Assembly: GCF_014204945.1 (NCBI RefSeq)
Contig: NZ_JACHMN010000002.1
Location: 4,239,001-4,303,000 of the forward strand
DNA: 64,000 nt
Source of the DNA: Allocatelliglobosispora scoriae
Lineage (GTDB): Bacteria; Actinomycetota; Actinomycetes; Mycobacteriales; Micromonosporaceae
Direction of reading: 5' to 3'
The notes under the pieces are model-generated. The model ran no database searches, was not told the DNA's origin, and saw nothing but the letters and a program-made list of their open reading frames with translations. Below, in pieces: positions 35,021-46,548 of this stretch. Each line of letters begins with the position of its first letter. Position 1 is the first letter of the stretch. Both the position numbers and the translations under genes were made by a program.

Positions 35021-36151
35021 TCACTGCGTGAGTTCGGGCGCCTGCGGCTGCCGGGGTGCGATCTCCAGCTGCTGCGGCGTCTCCAGGTCACCGTCGCTGA
35101 TGCCGAGTTCGGCGAGGCGGCGGGCACTGACCAGCACGCGTGACTCCAGCGAACCCACCGCCTTGTTGTAAGCCGTGACCGCGCTCCCCAGCGCCCCGCC
35201 GAGCTTGCCGACGTGGTCGCCGAGCGTGGCGATCCGCTCGTAAAGCGCCCGGCCGAGCCGGTGCACCTCCGCCGCGTTGCTCGCGAGTGCTTCGGCCCGC
35301 CAGGAGTACGCGACGGTCCGCAGCAGCGCCACCAGCGTCGCCGGGGTCGCGAGGACCACGTTGCGGGCGAAGGCGTACTCCAGCAGCGACGGATCCCGCT
35401 GCAGTGCGGCGTCGAGGAACGTGTCGGCGGGGATGAAGAGCACCACGAACTCCGGTGTCTGCGTGAACGCCATCCAGTAGTTCTTGGCACCGAGGATCTC
35501 GACGTGCGACCGCAGGGCCCTGGCGTGCGAGTCGAGATGCGTGTCGCGCTGGCGGCTGTCGCGGGCCTCCATCGCCGAGAGGTAGGCGTCGAACGGGGCC
35601 TTCGCGTCGACCACGACCTCCCGGCCGCCGTGCAGCCGCACCACGAGGTCGGGGCGGACGACCCCGGCGTCGGTCGTGGCGGTGACCTGCTCGGAGAAGT
35701 CGCAGTGCTCCAGCATCCCGGCCGCCTCGATGATCCGGCGGAGCTGGTGCTCGCCCCAGCGCCCGCGTACCTGAGGGGCGCGCAGTGCGGCGACGAGCTG
35801 GCTCGTCTCGTTCTTCAGCAGTGTCGAGACGGAGGCGACGGATTGCAGCTCCGTACGCAGACTGGCGTAAGCGTCGACGCGATCGCGCTCCAGCTCGCCG
35901 ATCTGCTGCTCATAGCGCCGCAGTGTGTCGTGGAGCGGGGCGACCGCTCGGGTGACCGCCTCATGTGACTGGATCGTCGCCTCGTAGCTCAGCGCCCGCA
36001 TGGACTGCTCCAGCCGGGCCTCGCCGGACTGGGTCATCTCCAGGGTGGCCGAGAGGCGGGCGATTTCGGCGGCACTGCGGCTGTTGGCGACGAACCAGCC
36101 GAGCACACCGCCGACGGCCAGGCAGACCACGATGATCGCAACAGTCTCCAC
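35021..36151 (-). CDS. rmuC: DNA recombination protein RmuC family
   Basis: A 376-residue protein with an N-terminal transmembrane helix (residues 2-22, VETVAIIVVCLAVGGVLGWF), a coiled-coil stretch (30-110) and the RmuC PD-(D/E)XK-like nuclease domain. The domain contains VRGRWGEHQLRRIIEAAGM, VRPDLVVRL, VVVDAKAPFDAYL and FVVLFIPADTFLDAAL. It is thought to limit inversions at repeats. The GTG at 36151 fits the transmembrane start, and TACTCT lies 7 bases upstream (36159-36164, minus strand). It is convergent with ispH, with stops 3 bases apart. Confidence 0.93.
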   Translation of the reverse strand: METVAIIVVCLAVGGVLGWFVANSRSAAEIARLSATLEMTQSGEARLEQSMRALSYEATIQSHEAVTRAVAPLHDTLRRYEQQIGELERDRVDAYASLRTELQSVASVSTLLKNETSQLVAALRAPQVRGRWGEHQLRRIIEAAGMLEHCDFSEQVTATTDAGVVRPDLVVRLHGGREVVVDAKAPFDAYLSAMEARDSRQRDTHLDSHARALRSHVEILGAKNYWMAFTQTPEFVVLFIPADTFLDAALQRDPSLLEYAFARNVVLATPATLVALLRTVAYSWRAEALASNAAEVHRLGRALYERIATLGDHVGKLGGALGSAVTAYNKAVGSLESRVLVSARRLAELGISDGDLETPQQLEIAPRQPQAPELTQ

Positions 36152-36189
36152 ACTCGCCAGAGTAGTGCGGGGACGCTCAACCCCTCCGT

Positions 36190-36253
36190 CGCAACTCTTC
36201 AAGAGTTGTTGTTAAGCGCGAGTGCGGAAAACAACAACTCTTGAAGAGTTGCG
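36190..36253. terminator. 24-bp perfect hairpin with CAACTCTTCAAGAGTTG core
   Basis: Arms 36190-36213 and 36230-36253 are exact complements around a 16-base loop. Each arm contains the self-palindromic 17-mer CAACTCTTCAAGAGTTG or its complement. Outside it CCCCT and AGGGG can extend the stem. It follows the winged-helix gene and precedes the rmuC promoter. Confidence 0.8.
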
Positions 36254-36270
36254 TCAGGGGACGTGCGGAC

Positions 36271-36774
36271 CTAGACGACCGCGACCTTCTGCGGCTCGTC
36301 GAGGCGGTAGCCGAAGCCGTGGACCGTGGCGATCTGCGGGCCGAGGGAGCCGAGCTTGACCCGGATCCGGCGGATGTGGACATCGACGGTCCGCTCGCCG
36401 CTGAACTCGTGGCCCCAGACCGCGCGCAGGAGCTGGAGCCGGGTGAAGACGGATCCGGCGTGCTCGGCGAGGAAGAGCACCAGATCGTACTCACGGCGGG
36501 TGAAGCGGATCGGCTCGCCGGCCAGCCGCGCGGTCCGCCGGTTGGTGTCGAGCACCAGGTCGGCATCGACCGGCGGGACGACGGGTGCCGGGTCGCGCCA
36601 GCCGGAGCCGATGACGGTGGTGGGCAGTGACGCCGCGTGGAGCGCTGCGACGAGCCGTTCTGCGGCATCGGGCGCTCCGTGACCGGCGAGGGTGAGCCGC
36701 ACGGTGACGGTCAGTTCCTCTCCGGCTGATCGACGAGGGGTGGTGGTCAGGGCGGGCAGCGTCAGAGTGGACAT
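36271..36774 (-). CDS. winged-helix (OmpR/PhoB-type) regulator without receiver domain
   Basis: A 167-residue protein. The C-terminal 95 residues are an OmpR-type trans_reg_C winged helix (RFTRREYDLVLFLAEHAG, then TRLQLLRAVWGHEF, TVDVHIRRIRVKLG and ATVHGFGYRL). The N-terminal 65 residues hold no receiver domain and no phosphorylatable Asp; they look like a small beta/alpha domain. It may bind DNA constitutively or respond to protein partners. AGGAG lies 7 bases before the chosen ATG. The upstream spacer has the imperfect palindrome CCTAC-N7-GTAGG (36904-36920). Confidence 0.85.
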   Translation of the reverse strand: MSTLTLPALTTTPRRSAGEELTVTVRLTLAGHGAPDAAERLVAALHAASLPTTVIGSGWRDPAPVVPPVDADLVLDTNRRTARLAGEPIRFTRREYDLVLFLAEHAGSVFTRLQLLRAVWGHEFSGERTVDVHIRRIRVKLGSLGPQIATVHGFGYRLDEPQKVAVV

Positions 36775-36970
36775 CGGTCGGCTCCTAATCAGCGACGGTC
36801 GGCGGAAGGCGTGGGACGGGCGTTGACATCGACGCATCGTCACAATCGCCTCCACTGTGGATCAGCCGGGGTGAGCTCGGACCTTGAGATTAACCATACT
36901 TTTCCTACATGTCTAGTAGGCTATCTCTATGATCTTTGTTCATAGCCGATCGGGCATGCGTTAACGGCGA

Positions 36971-38341
36971 TCATGCGAGGCGCCACAACCTGATCTGCGC
37001 GTACGACCGCCAGGGGCTGAACCGCTCGGCGTACGCCGCGATCCCCTTCGGCGTGTCGGGCAGGCCGAGCTTCGCCGCAGCTCGCAGTGTGCCCAGGTCG
37101 GTGGGGAGGAAGATGTCCGGGTCGCCGAGCGCCCGCAGTGCCACGTAGTCGGCGGTCCAGGGGCCGATGCCGGGCAGGGACAGCAGGGCCTCGCGGGTCG
37201 CGGTGCGGTCGGCACCGGGGTCCAGCGCCATGCCGCCGAGGACGGCTTCGGCGAGTGTGCGGAGCGTCTCGCGCCGCTTGGTGGGCATCGAGAACGCGTC
37301 GTCGGGTAGCGCCAGCACCTCGGCCGGGCTCGGGAAGAGGCCGTCGGCGACGAGCCGCCCCAGGACGGTACGCGCGCCGGCCACGCTCACCTGCTGGCCC
37401 ACGATGGCACGCACGGCGGCTTCGAAGCCGTCGACGGCGCGCGGGAGGCGTACCCCCGGCTCGGCATGGACCAGCGGCGCGAGCGCGGGGTCTGCGGCGA
37501 GCGCGGTGTCGACGGCGACGGGGTCCGCGTCGAGGTCGAGCAGGCGGCGGATGCGCGCCACGGCCGGGGCGAGATCGCGCAGGTCGGCGAGGCGCAGCGC
37601 GGCATGGATCGTCGAGGTGCCCGCGCGGAGCGTGACCGAGGCCCGGCCGTGCGGCAGCCGCAGGGACCGCTCGTAGTGCTCCGAGTCGCCCGACTCGACG
37701 CCGGAGACGGAGCGGGCGCCGAGGAACTCGAAGAGCGACGCGTCGTGCAGCGGCGGCCGGAACGGCAGCTCCAACTCGATCGTGCCGTCATTGCCGCCGG
37801 GGTCCCGGCGCAGCTCCGAGGGGGCGCAGCCGTAGACCTCGCGGATGGTGTCGTTGAACTGGCGCACGCTGCCGAACCCGGCGGCGAACGCGATCTCGGT
37901 GAGCCCCAGGGACGTCGACTCGATCAATGTCCGCGCGGTCTGCGCCCGCTGCATCCGGGCCAGGGCGAGCGGACCGACGCCGAACTCGTCGACGAGCAGC
38001 CGGTGCAGGTGCCGCTCGGTGTAGCCGACCCGGTCGGCGAGGCCCGGCACGCCGTCGCGGTCGACGACGCCGTCGGCGATGAGCCGGAACGCGCGGGCGG
38101 TGACGTCGGCCCGGAAGTCCCACTGCGCCGAGCCGGGAATCGCCGCCGGGCGGCACCTGCGGCACGCCCGGAACCCTGCCTTCGCGGCGGCCGCGGCGCT
38201 GGCGAAGTAGCGCACGTTGGCGGGCTTGGGTGTGCGGGCGGGGCAGCTCGGACGGCAGAAGATCCCGGTGGTGGTGACCCCGAACCAGAACCGTCCGTCG
38301 AACCGTCGATCCCGGCTGCTGATCGCGGGGTAATGATCCAT
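36971..38341 (-). CDS. Ada-AraC-AlkA fusion: DNA alkylation repair protein
   Basis: 456 residues with three modules. The N-terminal Ada metal-binding domain (residues 1-75) has Cys29, Cys33, Cys60 and Cys63; Cys29 is the probable methyl acceptor. An AraC-type HTH follows (85-180). The C-terminal AlkA DNA-3-methyladenine glycosylase (from about 190) has the HhH-GPD motif LPGIGPWTADYVALR and catalytic Asp415. The protein should sense methyl phosphotriesters, activate transcription and excise alkylated bases. The O6-methylguanine methyltransferase half of E. coli Ada is absent. It is divergent from the GH6 cellulase gene. Confidence 0.93.
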   Translation of the reverse strand: MDHYPAISSRDRRFDGRFWFGVTTTGIFCRPSCPARTPKPANVRYFASAAAAAKAGFRACRRCRPAAIPGSAQWDFRADVTARAFRLIADGVVDRDGVPGLADRVGYTERHLHRLLVDEFGVGPLALARMQRAQTARTLIESTSLGLTEIAFAAGFGSVRQFNDTIREVYGCAPSELRRDPGGNDGTIELELPFRPPLHDASLFEFLGARSVSGVESGDSEHYERSLRLPHGRASVTLRAGTSTIHAALRLADLRDLAPAVARIRRLLDLDADPVAVDTALAADPALAPLVHAEPGVRLPRAVDGFEAAVRAIVGQQVSVAGARTVLGRLVADGLFPSPAEVLALPDDAFSMPTKRRETLRTLAEAVLGGMALDPGADRTATREALLSLPGIGPWTADYVALRALGDPDIFLPTDLGTLRAAAKLGLPDTPKGIAAYAERFSPWRSYAQIRLWRLA

Positions 38342-38475
38342 CCCTTGAGTCTGCCTCGCACGATGCCGTCGGGCTAGCGGAAATCGGACCTAGCCGTGCG
38401 CCCCCGAGGACCTGGCCGCTCGACCCTGCGGACCGGGCGTCGAAATTCGTGTCGAAACGCGAGGGACACAGGGTA

Positions 38476-38504
38476 TTCACATAGCCCGCTATCGCCGTTA
38501 CAGT
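38476..38504 (+). promoter_or_regulatory. GH6 promoter
   Basis: TTCACA (38476-38481), 17-base spacer and TACAGT (38499-38504). The CebR-like operator begins 4 bases after the -10, at about the transcript start. Confidence 0.6.
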
Positions 38505-38507
38505 TCG

Positions 38508-38521
38508 TGGGAACGCTCCCA
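38508..38521. promoter_or_regulatory. CebR-type operator upstream of the GH6 gene
   Basis: TGGGAACGCTCCCA matches 13 of 14 bases of the Streptomyces CebR box TGGGAGCGCTCCCA, where cello-oligosaccharides release the LacI-family repressor. Flanking C-G pairs extend the palindrome to 18 bases. Placed at the +1 region, it fits repression. Confidence 0.82.
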
Positions 38522-38552
38522 CGTTCGCTGTCGCGCCACCTTCACGGCTTGA

Positions 38553-39971
<1,419 letters not shown>

Positions 39972-39989
39972 CTCCAGGGTGGGGTAACC

Positions 39990-40070
39990 AAGATCGCCGC
40001 AACTCTTCAAGAGTTGGTCCTAAGGCCCGACGGCCCGAAACACCATCTCTTCAAGAGTTGCGGCGATCTT
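39990..40070. terminator. 29-bp hairpin after the GH6 gene, CAACTCTTCAAGAGTTG family
   Basis: Arms 39990-40018 and 40042-40070 pair over 29 bases with two mismatches. Both contain CTCTTCAAGAG. The left flank matches the intragenic sigma-factor copy near 18201 over about 28 bases. Confidence 0.75.
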
Positions 40071-40098
40071 GCAGTGTGGGCCGGGAATGGGCGAGGGG

Positions 40099-40149
40099 TT
40101 GACGGATCGCTGGCGATCGATGACTCTATGGGTCAGGAGAGCGCTCTCC
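40099..40149 (+). promoter_or_regulatory. GH3 promoter and LacI-type operator
   Basis: -35 TTGACG (40099-40104), 17 bases, then GACTCT (40122-40127). The perfect palindrome GGAGAGCGCTCTCC (40136-40149) follows at the expected start point. It shares the central GAGCGCTC of CebR boxes but differs outside, so it may bind CebR weakly or another LacI-family protein. Confidence 0.65.
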
Positions 40150-40233
40150 GAGACAGCATCGGCCGCTGGACCTGCCGCGCGTCCTACGCGGCACCGGCGG
40201 CCGGATCCCTCAACTCCGTCCCAAGGAGCTGTC

Positions 40234-43200
40234 ATGTCCCCACACCAGCTCGGCGTCCTGCCCGGGCGCCGACGGCCGACCGCAGCGGTCCTCCTCGCGC
40301 TGCTCGCCGGCCTCACCCTCCTCATCCCCTCGATCGTCGCGCAGCGGGAGGCCTACGCGGCCGGCCCGCTCATCTCGCAGGGCAAACCGGCCACCGCGTC
40401 GTCCGTCGAGAACGGCGGCACCCCGGCCGTCAACGCCGTCGACGGCAATGTCGGCAGCCGCTGGTCCAGCGCGGCCGCCGATCCGCAGTGGCTCCAGGTC
40501 GACCTCGGTGCCACGGCCGCCATCGACCAGGTGAAGCTGATCTGGGAGGCGGCCTACGCGACCGCCTACCAGATCCAGGTCTCGGCCAATGCGACCGCCT
40601 GGACCACGATCTACTCCACGACCACCTCGACCGGCGGCACGCAGACCCTCGCCATCACCGGCAGCGGCCGATATGTGCGGATGCTCGGCACGGCGAGGGC
40701 CACGGGCTGGGGGTACTCCCTGTGGGAGTTCCAGGTCTACGGCACGATCGGCGGCACCCAGCCGCCCACCGGTACGCCGATCTCGCAGTACAAGCAGGTC
40801 GAGGGCTCGTCCTATGAGGGCGGCAACGCTCCGGCGGCGGCCCTGGACGGCCGGGTCAACACCCGGTGGTCCAGCGCCTTCAGCGATCCGCAGTGGCTGC
40901 GGGTGGACCTCGGCGCCGTCGGCACCATCAGCAAGATCGTGCTCAACTGGGAGAGCGCCTTCGCCCGCGCCTACCAGATCCAGACGTCCAACGACGCGAC
41001 CACCTGGACCACGATCTACTCGACCACCACGGGTCCGGGCGGCATCGAGACGCTCAATGTCACCGGCACCGGGCGTTACGTGCGCTTCAACGGCACAGCG
41101 AGAGCCACGGGCTACGGCTACTCGCTCTGGGAGTTCCAGGTCTTCGGCACGCTGGACACGAGCGCGTCGACCCCGCCGCTGCTCTCGGGCCCGACGAAGG
41201 CACCGGCGACGACGGGGCAGTTCGCGCTCTCGGCGCCCGCCGACGCCGCGATGATCACCACCACCCGTCGACCGGCACTGAGCTGGGCGGCGGTCGGCGG
41301 TGCCGTGCGCTACCAGGTCTGGATCAACATCAGCCGGACCGACTACGACTTCACCCAGCCCGGCAACCTGATCGACCTCTACACGAAGGTCGCCGAGCCG
41401 ACGGGCACGACCTACACCCCGACCTGGGACCTGCCCGACCGCTGGACCTACAAGTGGTACATCACCTCGGTCAACGGCTCCGGCGCCACCACCACGTCGA
41501 ACATCCGGAGATTCAGCGTCTATCTGCCGGTGCTGGAGCAGGTCGCCGACGGCATCAACATCGTCAACGGCGCCCGCGACCTCAACCGCGACGGTGCGAT
41601 CCAGCCCTACGAGGACTGGCGGCAGCCGGTCGAGACCCGGGTCAGCGACCTGCTCGGCCGGATGACGATCACCGAGAAGGCGTACCAGATGTTCTACAAC
41701 GCCCAGGTCTTCAAGGAGTCGGGCTGGCACTTCGGCCCGGCCGAGGGCCCGGACCTGCACAACTACCTGCTCAACTCGGCCACGTCGCGGCTGGGCATCC
41801 CGTTCGTCTCGGCGGGCGACACGATCCACGGCTACAAGACCACCTACCCCACGCAGAGCGGATTGGCGGCGGGCCGCAACTACCCGCTCGACTACAAGCT
41901 CGGCGACATGCAGCGCCGCGAGCAGCTCGAGGTGGGTACGCGAGGCGTCCTCGGCCCGCTGGCGGAGGTCGGCACGAAGGTGCTCTACCCCCGCATCCAG
42001 GAGGGCAACGGCGAGAACGCCGACGTGGCCGCCGCGCAGGTCCGGGCACTCGTGGCCGGGTTGCAGGGCGGTCCGGAGCTCAACCCTCAGTCGGTGCTCG
42101 CCACGGTGAAGCACTGGCCCGGCGAGGGTGCGGGCGGCGAGGCGCTGATCGTCTACGACGCGGTGACGATCAAGTACCACATGATCCCGTTCCGGGCCGC
42201 GATGGAGGCGGGTGCCGTCAACATCATGCCCGGCTACGCGGGTAGCTCCCTGCTCGATCCGGGCGGCCCCGGTGCCGGTGACAGTGCCAAGATTCTGGCT
42301 TACCTGCGTACCAACCTGGGTTTCACGGGTTTGATCACCACCGACTGGCTGCCGTCCGGCAGCTGGGTGGGTGCCGCGAAGGCCGGGTCGGACGTGATGG
42401 GCGGCGCCGACCCGGGCGCTCCCGGCTACTCGATCGGGACCTTCACGGCGGGAGTGCCCGCGGCCCGGATCGACGACGCGGTGCGGCGGGTGCTGCGGCT
42501 GAAGTTCCAGCTCGGCATCTTCGAGGCGCCCTACGGCGACCCGGTCAACGGGCCTTACCGCTTCCACCAGCCCGCCTATGCCGCGCTCGCCAACCAGGCG
42601 TCGCGAGAGGCGATGACCCTGCTCAAGAACAACGGCATCCTGCCGCTGCGGCTCAACCCCGGTGACAACATCGTCGTCGCCGGACCTCGGGCCACGGACT
42701 CGCTCGCCTGCTGCATCTGGACGAGCTACTTCCACCAGGAGTACGGCTCGCTCAACATGATCGACGCGATCCGGGCGAGAGCGGCGACGGCCGGGGTCAA
42801 CGTCTACCAGGACACCGGTCCCGCGCCGAAGCTCGCGATCGTGGCGGTGGGGGAGGGTTCCTACACGCATGCGACCAACTGGGTGAAGGAGCAGCCCTTC
42901 CTGCCCGCCGACCAGCTTGCGGTGATCCAGAACTTCCGCAACCAGAACATCCCGGTCGTGGTCGTCCTGGTGCTGCCCAGGCCCTATGTCATCACCGACT
43001 GGGACGCGCTGCCGGCGGCGACTCTCGTCACCTATCGCGGTGGCGAGGAGGTCGGCCCGGCGCTGGCGAGTCTGCTCTTCGGCGACTACACGCCCAGCGG
43101 CAAGCTGCCCTGGCAGTTGCCCCGGGCCCTGAGCGACGTGCTGCGTCCGGGCGGGACCGACGTCCCGGCCGACGCGACCGAGTTCTGGGACCTGCCCTAT

Positions 43201-43323
43201 GACCTGGGTGCGACGACGGCCCAGCGCAACGAGATCCGCGCCCGGATCGACGCGGGCCAGTCGGTCCAGCCGATCTACGGCAACCCGCTCTACCAGTACG
43301 GCGCCGGCCGCACCGGCTGGTAA
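40234..43323 (+). CDS. secreted GH3 beta-glycosidase with two discoidin (F5/8 C) domains
   Basis: 1029 residues. The signal peptide is about 1-42. Two tandem CBM32/discoidin domains (about 45-180 and 185-315) share RWSSA, DPQWL-VDLGA, AYQIQ, TTIYSTTT and YSLWEFQV, an internal duplication. A fibronectin-like stretch follows (about 330-440). The GH3 N domain has the nucleophile Asp in TGLITTDWLPSG, and the GH3 C domain ends YGNPLYQYGAGRTGW. It should remove terminal sugars from oligo- or polysaccharides outside the cell. AAGGAG lies 6 bases before the ATG. The neighbouring GH6 suggests beta-glucan substrates. Confidence 0.92.
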   Translation: MSPHQLGVLPGRRRPTAAVLLALLAGLTLLIPSIVAQREAYAAGPLISQGKPATASSVENGGTPAVNAVDGNVGSRWSSAAADPQWLQVDLGATAAIDQVKLIWEAAYATAYQIQVSANATAWTTIYSTTTSTGGTQTLAITGSGRYVRMLGTARATGWGYSLWEFQVYGTIGGTQPPTGTPISQYKQVEGSSYEGGNAPAAALDGRVNTRWSSAFSDPQWLRVDLGAVGTISKIVLNWESAFARAYQIQTSNDATTWTTIYSTTTGPGGIETLNVTGTGRYVRFNGTARATGYGYSLWEFQVFGTLDTSASTPPLLSGPTKAPATTGQFALSAPADAAMITTTRRPALSWAAVGGAVRYQVWINISRTDYDFTQPGNLIDLYTKVAEPTGTTYTPTWDLPDRWTYKWYITSVNGSGATTTSNIRRFSVYLPVLEQVADGINIVNGARDLNRDGAIQPYEDWRQPVETRVSDLLGRMTITEKAYQMFYNAQVFKESGWHFGPAEGPDLHNYLLNSATSRLGIPFVSAGDTIHGYKTTYPTQSGLAAGRNYPLDYKLGDMQRREQLEVGTRGVLGPLAEVGTKVLYPRIQEGNGENADVAAAQVRALVAGLQGGPELNPQSVLATVKHWPGEGAGGEALIVYDAVTIKYHMIPFRAAMEAGAVNIMPGYAGSSLLDPGGPGAGDSAKILAYLRTNLGFTGLITTDWLPSGSWVGAAKAGSDVMGGADPGAPGYSIGTFTAGVPAARIDDAVRRVLRLKFQLGIFEAPYGDPVNGPYRFHQPAYAALANQASREAMTLLKNNGILPLRLNPGDNIVVAGPRATDSLACCIWTSYFHQEYGSLNMIDAIRARAATAGVNVYQDTGPAPKLAIVAVGEGSYTHATNWVKEQPFLPADQLAVIQNFRNQNIPVVVVLVLPRPYVITDWDALPAATLVTYRGGEEVGPALASLLFGDYTPSGKLPWQLPRALSDVLRPGGTDVPADATEFWDLPYDLGATTAQRNEIRARIDAGQSVQPIYGNPLYQYGAGRTGW

Positions 43324-43335
43324 CCCGCGCCTCTG

Positions 43336-43399
43336 GCACGTTTTGCAGCAAAGCGTGGTCATCTCGCGTCGCGAGGCCACGCTTTGCTGCAAAACGTGC
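43336..43399. terminator. 23-bp perfect hairpin, CAGCAAAGCGTG family
   Basis: GCACGTTTTGCAGCAAAGCGTGG-type arm (43336-43358) pairs exactly with 43377-43399. The loop holds the small palindrome CTCGCGTCGCGAG. It lies between the convergent GH3 and sterol-desaturase genes. It shares CAGCAAAGCGTG with the hairpin at 50306. Confidence 0.8.
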
Positions 43400-43404
43400 G
43401 GGGG

Positions 43405-44238
43405 TCAGGCCGCGGGCTTCCAGCCCGGTCCGTGGAAGAGCACACCCAGTTTGGTACGCAGACCGTGCGCCTCGCGGAGGTCGCGGCCGATCGAGGCGTA
43501 CTCGTGGAACGCCACCCGCAACGGGTTATAGGTCGTGATGTTGGTGGTCAACCCGTAGACGGGCCGCTCCAGTTCCGGTGCGAAGGACCCGAACATCCGG
43601 TCCCAGACGATGAGGATCCCGCCGAAGTTGCGGTCGAGGTAGCCGCCCTGCGACGCGTGGTGCACCCGGTGGTGCGACGGCGTGTTGAAGACGTACTCGA
43701 ACCAGCGCGGCATCTTGTCGATCCGCTCGGTGTGGATCCAGAACTGGTAGACGAGGTTGATCCCCTGGCAGAAGGCGAGCGCCGCCGGGTGCACGCCCAG
43801 CGCGACGAGCGGCAGGTAGAAGAAGAACCCGGTGAAGCCGGTCCAGCTCTGGCGGAGCGCGGTGCTCAGGTTGAACCGCTGCGACGAGTGGTGCACCACG
43901 TGCGAGGCCCAGAGCAGCCGGATCCGGTGGTGGCTGCGGTGCGACCAGTAGTAGAAGAAGTCCTGCGCGATCAGGAACGCCGGGATCAGGTACCACGTGG
44001 TCGAGATGTGCAGCGGTGTCAGCGTGAAGACGAGGCTGATGCCGAGCGCGGTCCCCAGCCCCCAGAGCAGGTCGAAGCCGAGGCTCCCCAGACCCATCCC
44101 GATGCTGGTCGCGGCGTCGCGCTTCTCGTAGCCCAGCTCGTCGTCATCGGGGTGCAGCCAGTAGGAGACCCGCTCGATGATCATCAACAGGATGAACGCG
44201 GGCACGGACCACATGACTACCGCCGGGTAATGCTCCAT
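43405..44238 (-). CDS. sterol desaturase/fatty-acid hydroxylase family protein
   Basis: A 277-residue membrane protein with about four to five helices and the di-iron histidine boxes of the family: HRSHH, HVVHHS and HHRVHH with nearby NFG. It hydroxylates or desaturates a lipid using O2; the substrate is unknown (carotenoid, sterol or fatty acyl are possible). The start ATG is at 44238. It is convergent with the GH3 gene across a strong hairpin and divergent from ychF. Confidence 0.9.
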   Translation of the reverse strand: MEHYPAVVMWSVPAFILLMIIERVSYWLHPDDDELGYEKRDAATSIGMGLGSLGFDLLWGLGTALGISLVFTLTPLHISTTWYLIPAFLIAQDFFYYWSHRSHHRIRLLWASHVVHHSSQRFNLSTALRQSWTGFTGFFFYLPLVALGVHPAALAFCQGINLVYQFWIHTERIDKMPRWFEYVFNTPSHHRVHHASQGGYLDRNFGGILIVWDRMFGSFAPELERPVYGLTTNITTYNPLRVAFHEYASIGRDLREAHGLRTKLGVLFHGPGWKPAA

Positions 44239-44337
44239 GAGCGCGGAATCTAATTCATGTTTTCCCGGTCACACAAGGCCCCACCAGGCGACTCCATGAT
44301 CATTTATCGCGCTCGCGCGACCAGTAGACTCGCCCCC

Positions 44338-45423
<1,086 letters not shown>

Positions 45424-45450
45424 CGGCCTCAACGGCCTGCCAAGATTTGA

Positions 45451-45547
45451 GACCTTGGACATGATCGTGAATCCCGAGCGTCATTTATCGGCATATCGGA
45501 CACAAACTGTCCAAGGGCGCTCATAAGTCGCGATCATGTTCGAGGTC
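45451..45547. terminator. imperfect long inverted repeat after ychF
   Basis: Arms 45451-45470 and 45528-45547 pair over 20 bases with four mismatches (GACCT, then ACATGATCG, are exact). The inner 57 bases contain further short complements (GAGCG/CGCTC). It lies between ychF and the convergent small gene. Confidence 0.5.
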
Positions 45548-45599
45548 GCTGATCTTCGTCACGTGAGCTGGAGGGCACCGGAGTGGAAATAATCCGGGC

Positions 45600-45902
45600 C
45601 TAGGCTTTGAGGGCCTTGTAAGCGGCTTCGATGCGGGCGGCGAGGGACACTTCACCCGGCGTCAGCGGTCCGCCCTCAGCGGGGCAGATCTGGATCTGGG
45701 TGTAACCGTCGAGCCGGCGGAGCTGCGCACGCACTTCGGCGGCGTCGGCATAGATGGTGACCTGCTCTGCCAGCTGACGATGCTCCGATTCGTCGAGCTG
45801 CAGGGTGCGCTTCAGCCCTCGCAGGTCGCGGGTCCACCCCGTGAGCTGCGCAAGCGCGTCGGTCAAGTAGTCGGACTGGTCGCGTCGCCAGACCGCACCC
45901 AT
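45600..45902 (-). CDS. small helical protein of unknown function
   Basis: A 100-residue protein. It is mostly charged helix (DYLTDALAQLTGWTRDLRGL, then KRTLQLDESEHRQLAEQVTI) and probably forms a coiled coil. One cysteine lies in QICPAEGG. GGGAGGT lies 6 bases before the ATG at 45902, which fixes the start; the same frame is open further upstream but is not protein-like there. No family is recognised. It is divergent from the Nudix gene. Confidence 0.6.
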   Translation of the reverse strand: MGAVWRRDQSDYLTDALAQLTGWTRDLRGLKRTLQLDESEHRQLAEQVTIYADAAEVRAQLRRLDGYTQIQICPAEGGPLTPGEVSLAARIEAAYKALKA

Positions 45903-46085
45903 CGGCCCACCTCCCAGGCTTCGTTGCCGGCTTGTGGCCACATCGTCGCCGAATAGCAATTCTTTGTCGACCACAGTCTTGCCCGAACGGGGCCCGTGTG
46001 TCCACGGCCACATTTCCGACTTCCGACGCGCTATAGGACGGCCCCGGGCAACCGAACGGACATTAGTTCTGGCACGCTGTGGCCC

Positions 46086-46490
46086 GTGTTCGTGGAAAAC
46101 CCGATTCGGATCATCGTCGGCGCCGCCATCATCGCGGACGGTCGAGTGCTGGCCTGCGAGCGTTCCGACCCGCCCGAGACGGCCGGTCGCTGGGAGTTCC
46201 CCGGTGGCAAGGTCGAGCCGGGGGAGGACGAGGTCGACGCCCTGGTCCGCGAGTGCGCCGAGGAGCTCGGCGTCCGCGTGACGATCGGGGAACGGATCGG
46301 CGACGACATCCCGATGGGCCACGGACGCGCCGTGCTCAAGGTCTACGCCGCCACGCTCGTCGACGGCGACGTGCCGCAGCTGCTGGAGCACGCGGCGCTG
46401 CGGTGGCTCAGCGCCGACGAGCTCGACGAGGTGCCGTGGCTCCCCGCTGACGCACCGATCGTGGCCGTACTCCCGGGGTGGTTGGGGTAG
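46086..46490 (+). CDS. Nudix hydrolase, MutT/NudG type
   Basis: A 134-residue hydrolase of oxidised or non-canonical nucleoside triphosphates. The Nudix box is complete: GGKVEPGEDEVDALVREC followed by AEELGV (G-x5-E-x7-REUXEEXGU). The N-terminal strand IRIIVGAAIIADGRVLA and the closing LRWLSADELDEVPWLPAD match MutT-family (d)NTP pyrophosphatases. GTG 46086 is chosen from the family start; an open frame extends 30 codons upstream. A hairpin follows. Confidence 0.92.
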   Translation: MFVENPIRIIVGAAIIADGRVLACERSDPPETAGRWEFPGGKVEPGEDEVDALVRECAEELGVRVTIGERIGDDIPMGHGRAVLKVYAATLVDGDVPQLLEHAALRWLSADELDEVPWLPADAPIVAVLPGWLG

Positions 46491-46503
46491 TTAAGACGGC
46501 GAA

Positions 46504-46532
46504 GCGGGGCCGCCCCGAAAGGGCGACCCCGC
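46504..46532. terminator. terminator hairpin between Nudix gene and sdhB
   Basis: GCGGGGCCGCCC (46504-46515) pairs with GGGCGACCCCGC (46521-46532) with one mismatch and a CGAAA loop. It probably serves both convergent operons. Confidence 0.7.
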
Positions 46533-46548
46533 GTGTAGAGCGATGTGG

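Noticed and set aside
40210-43392. A 1060-codon open frame antisense to the GH3 gene
   Set aside because: It is a shadow of the GH3 codon bias; composition is Arg/Gly/Asp-rich with no domain.
45903-46391. N-terminal extension of the 100-residue gene
   Set aside because: It runs antisense to the Nudix gene and its composition is not protein-like; a good ribosome site marks 45902.
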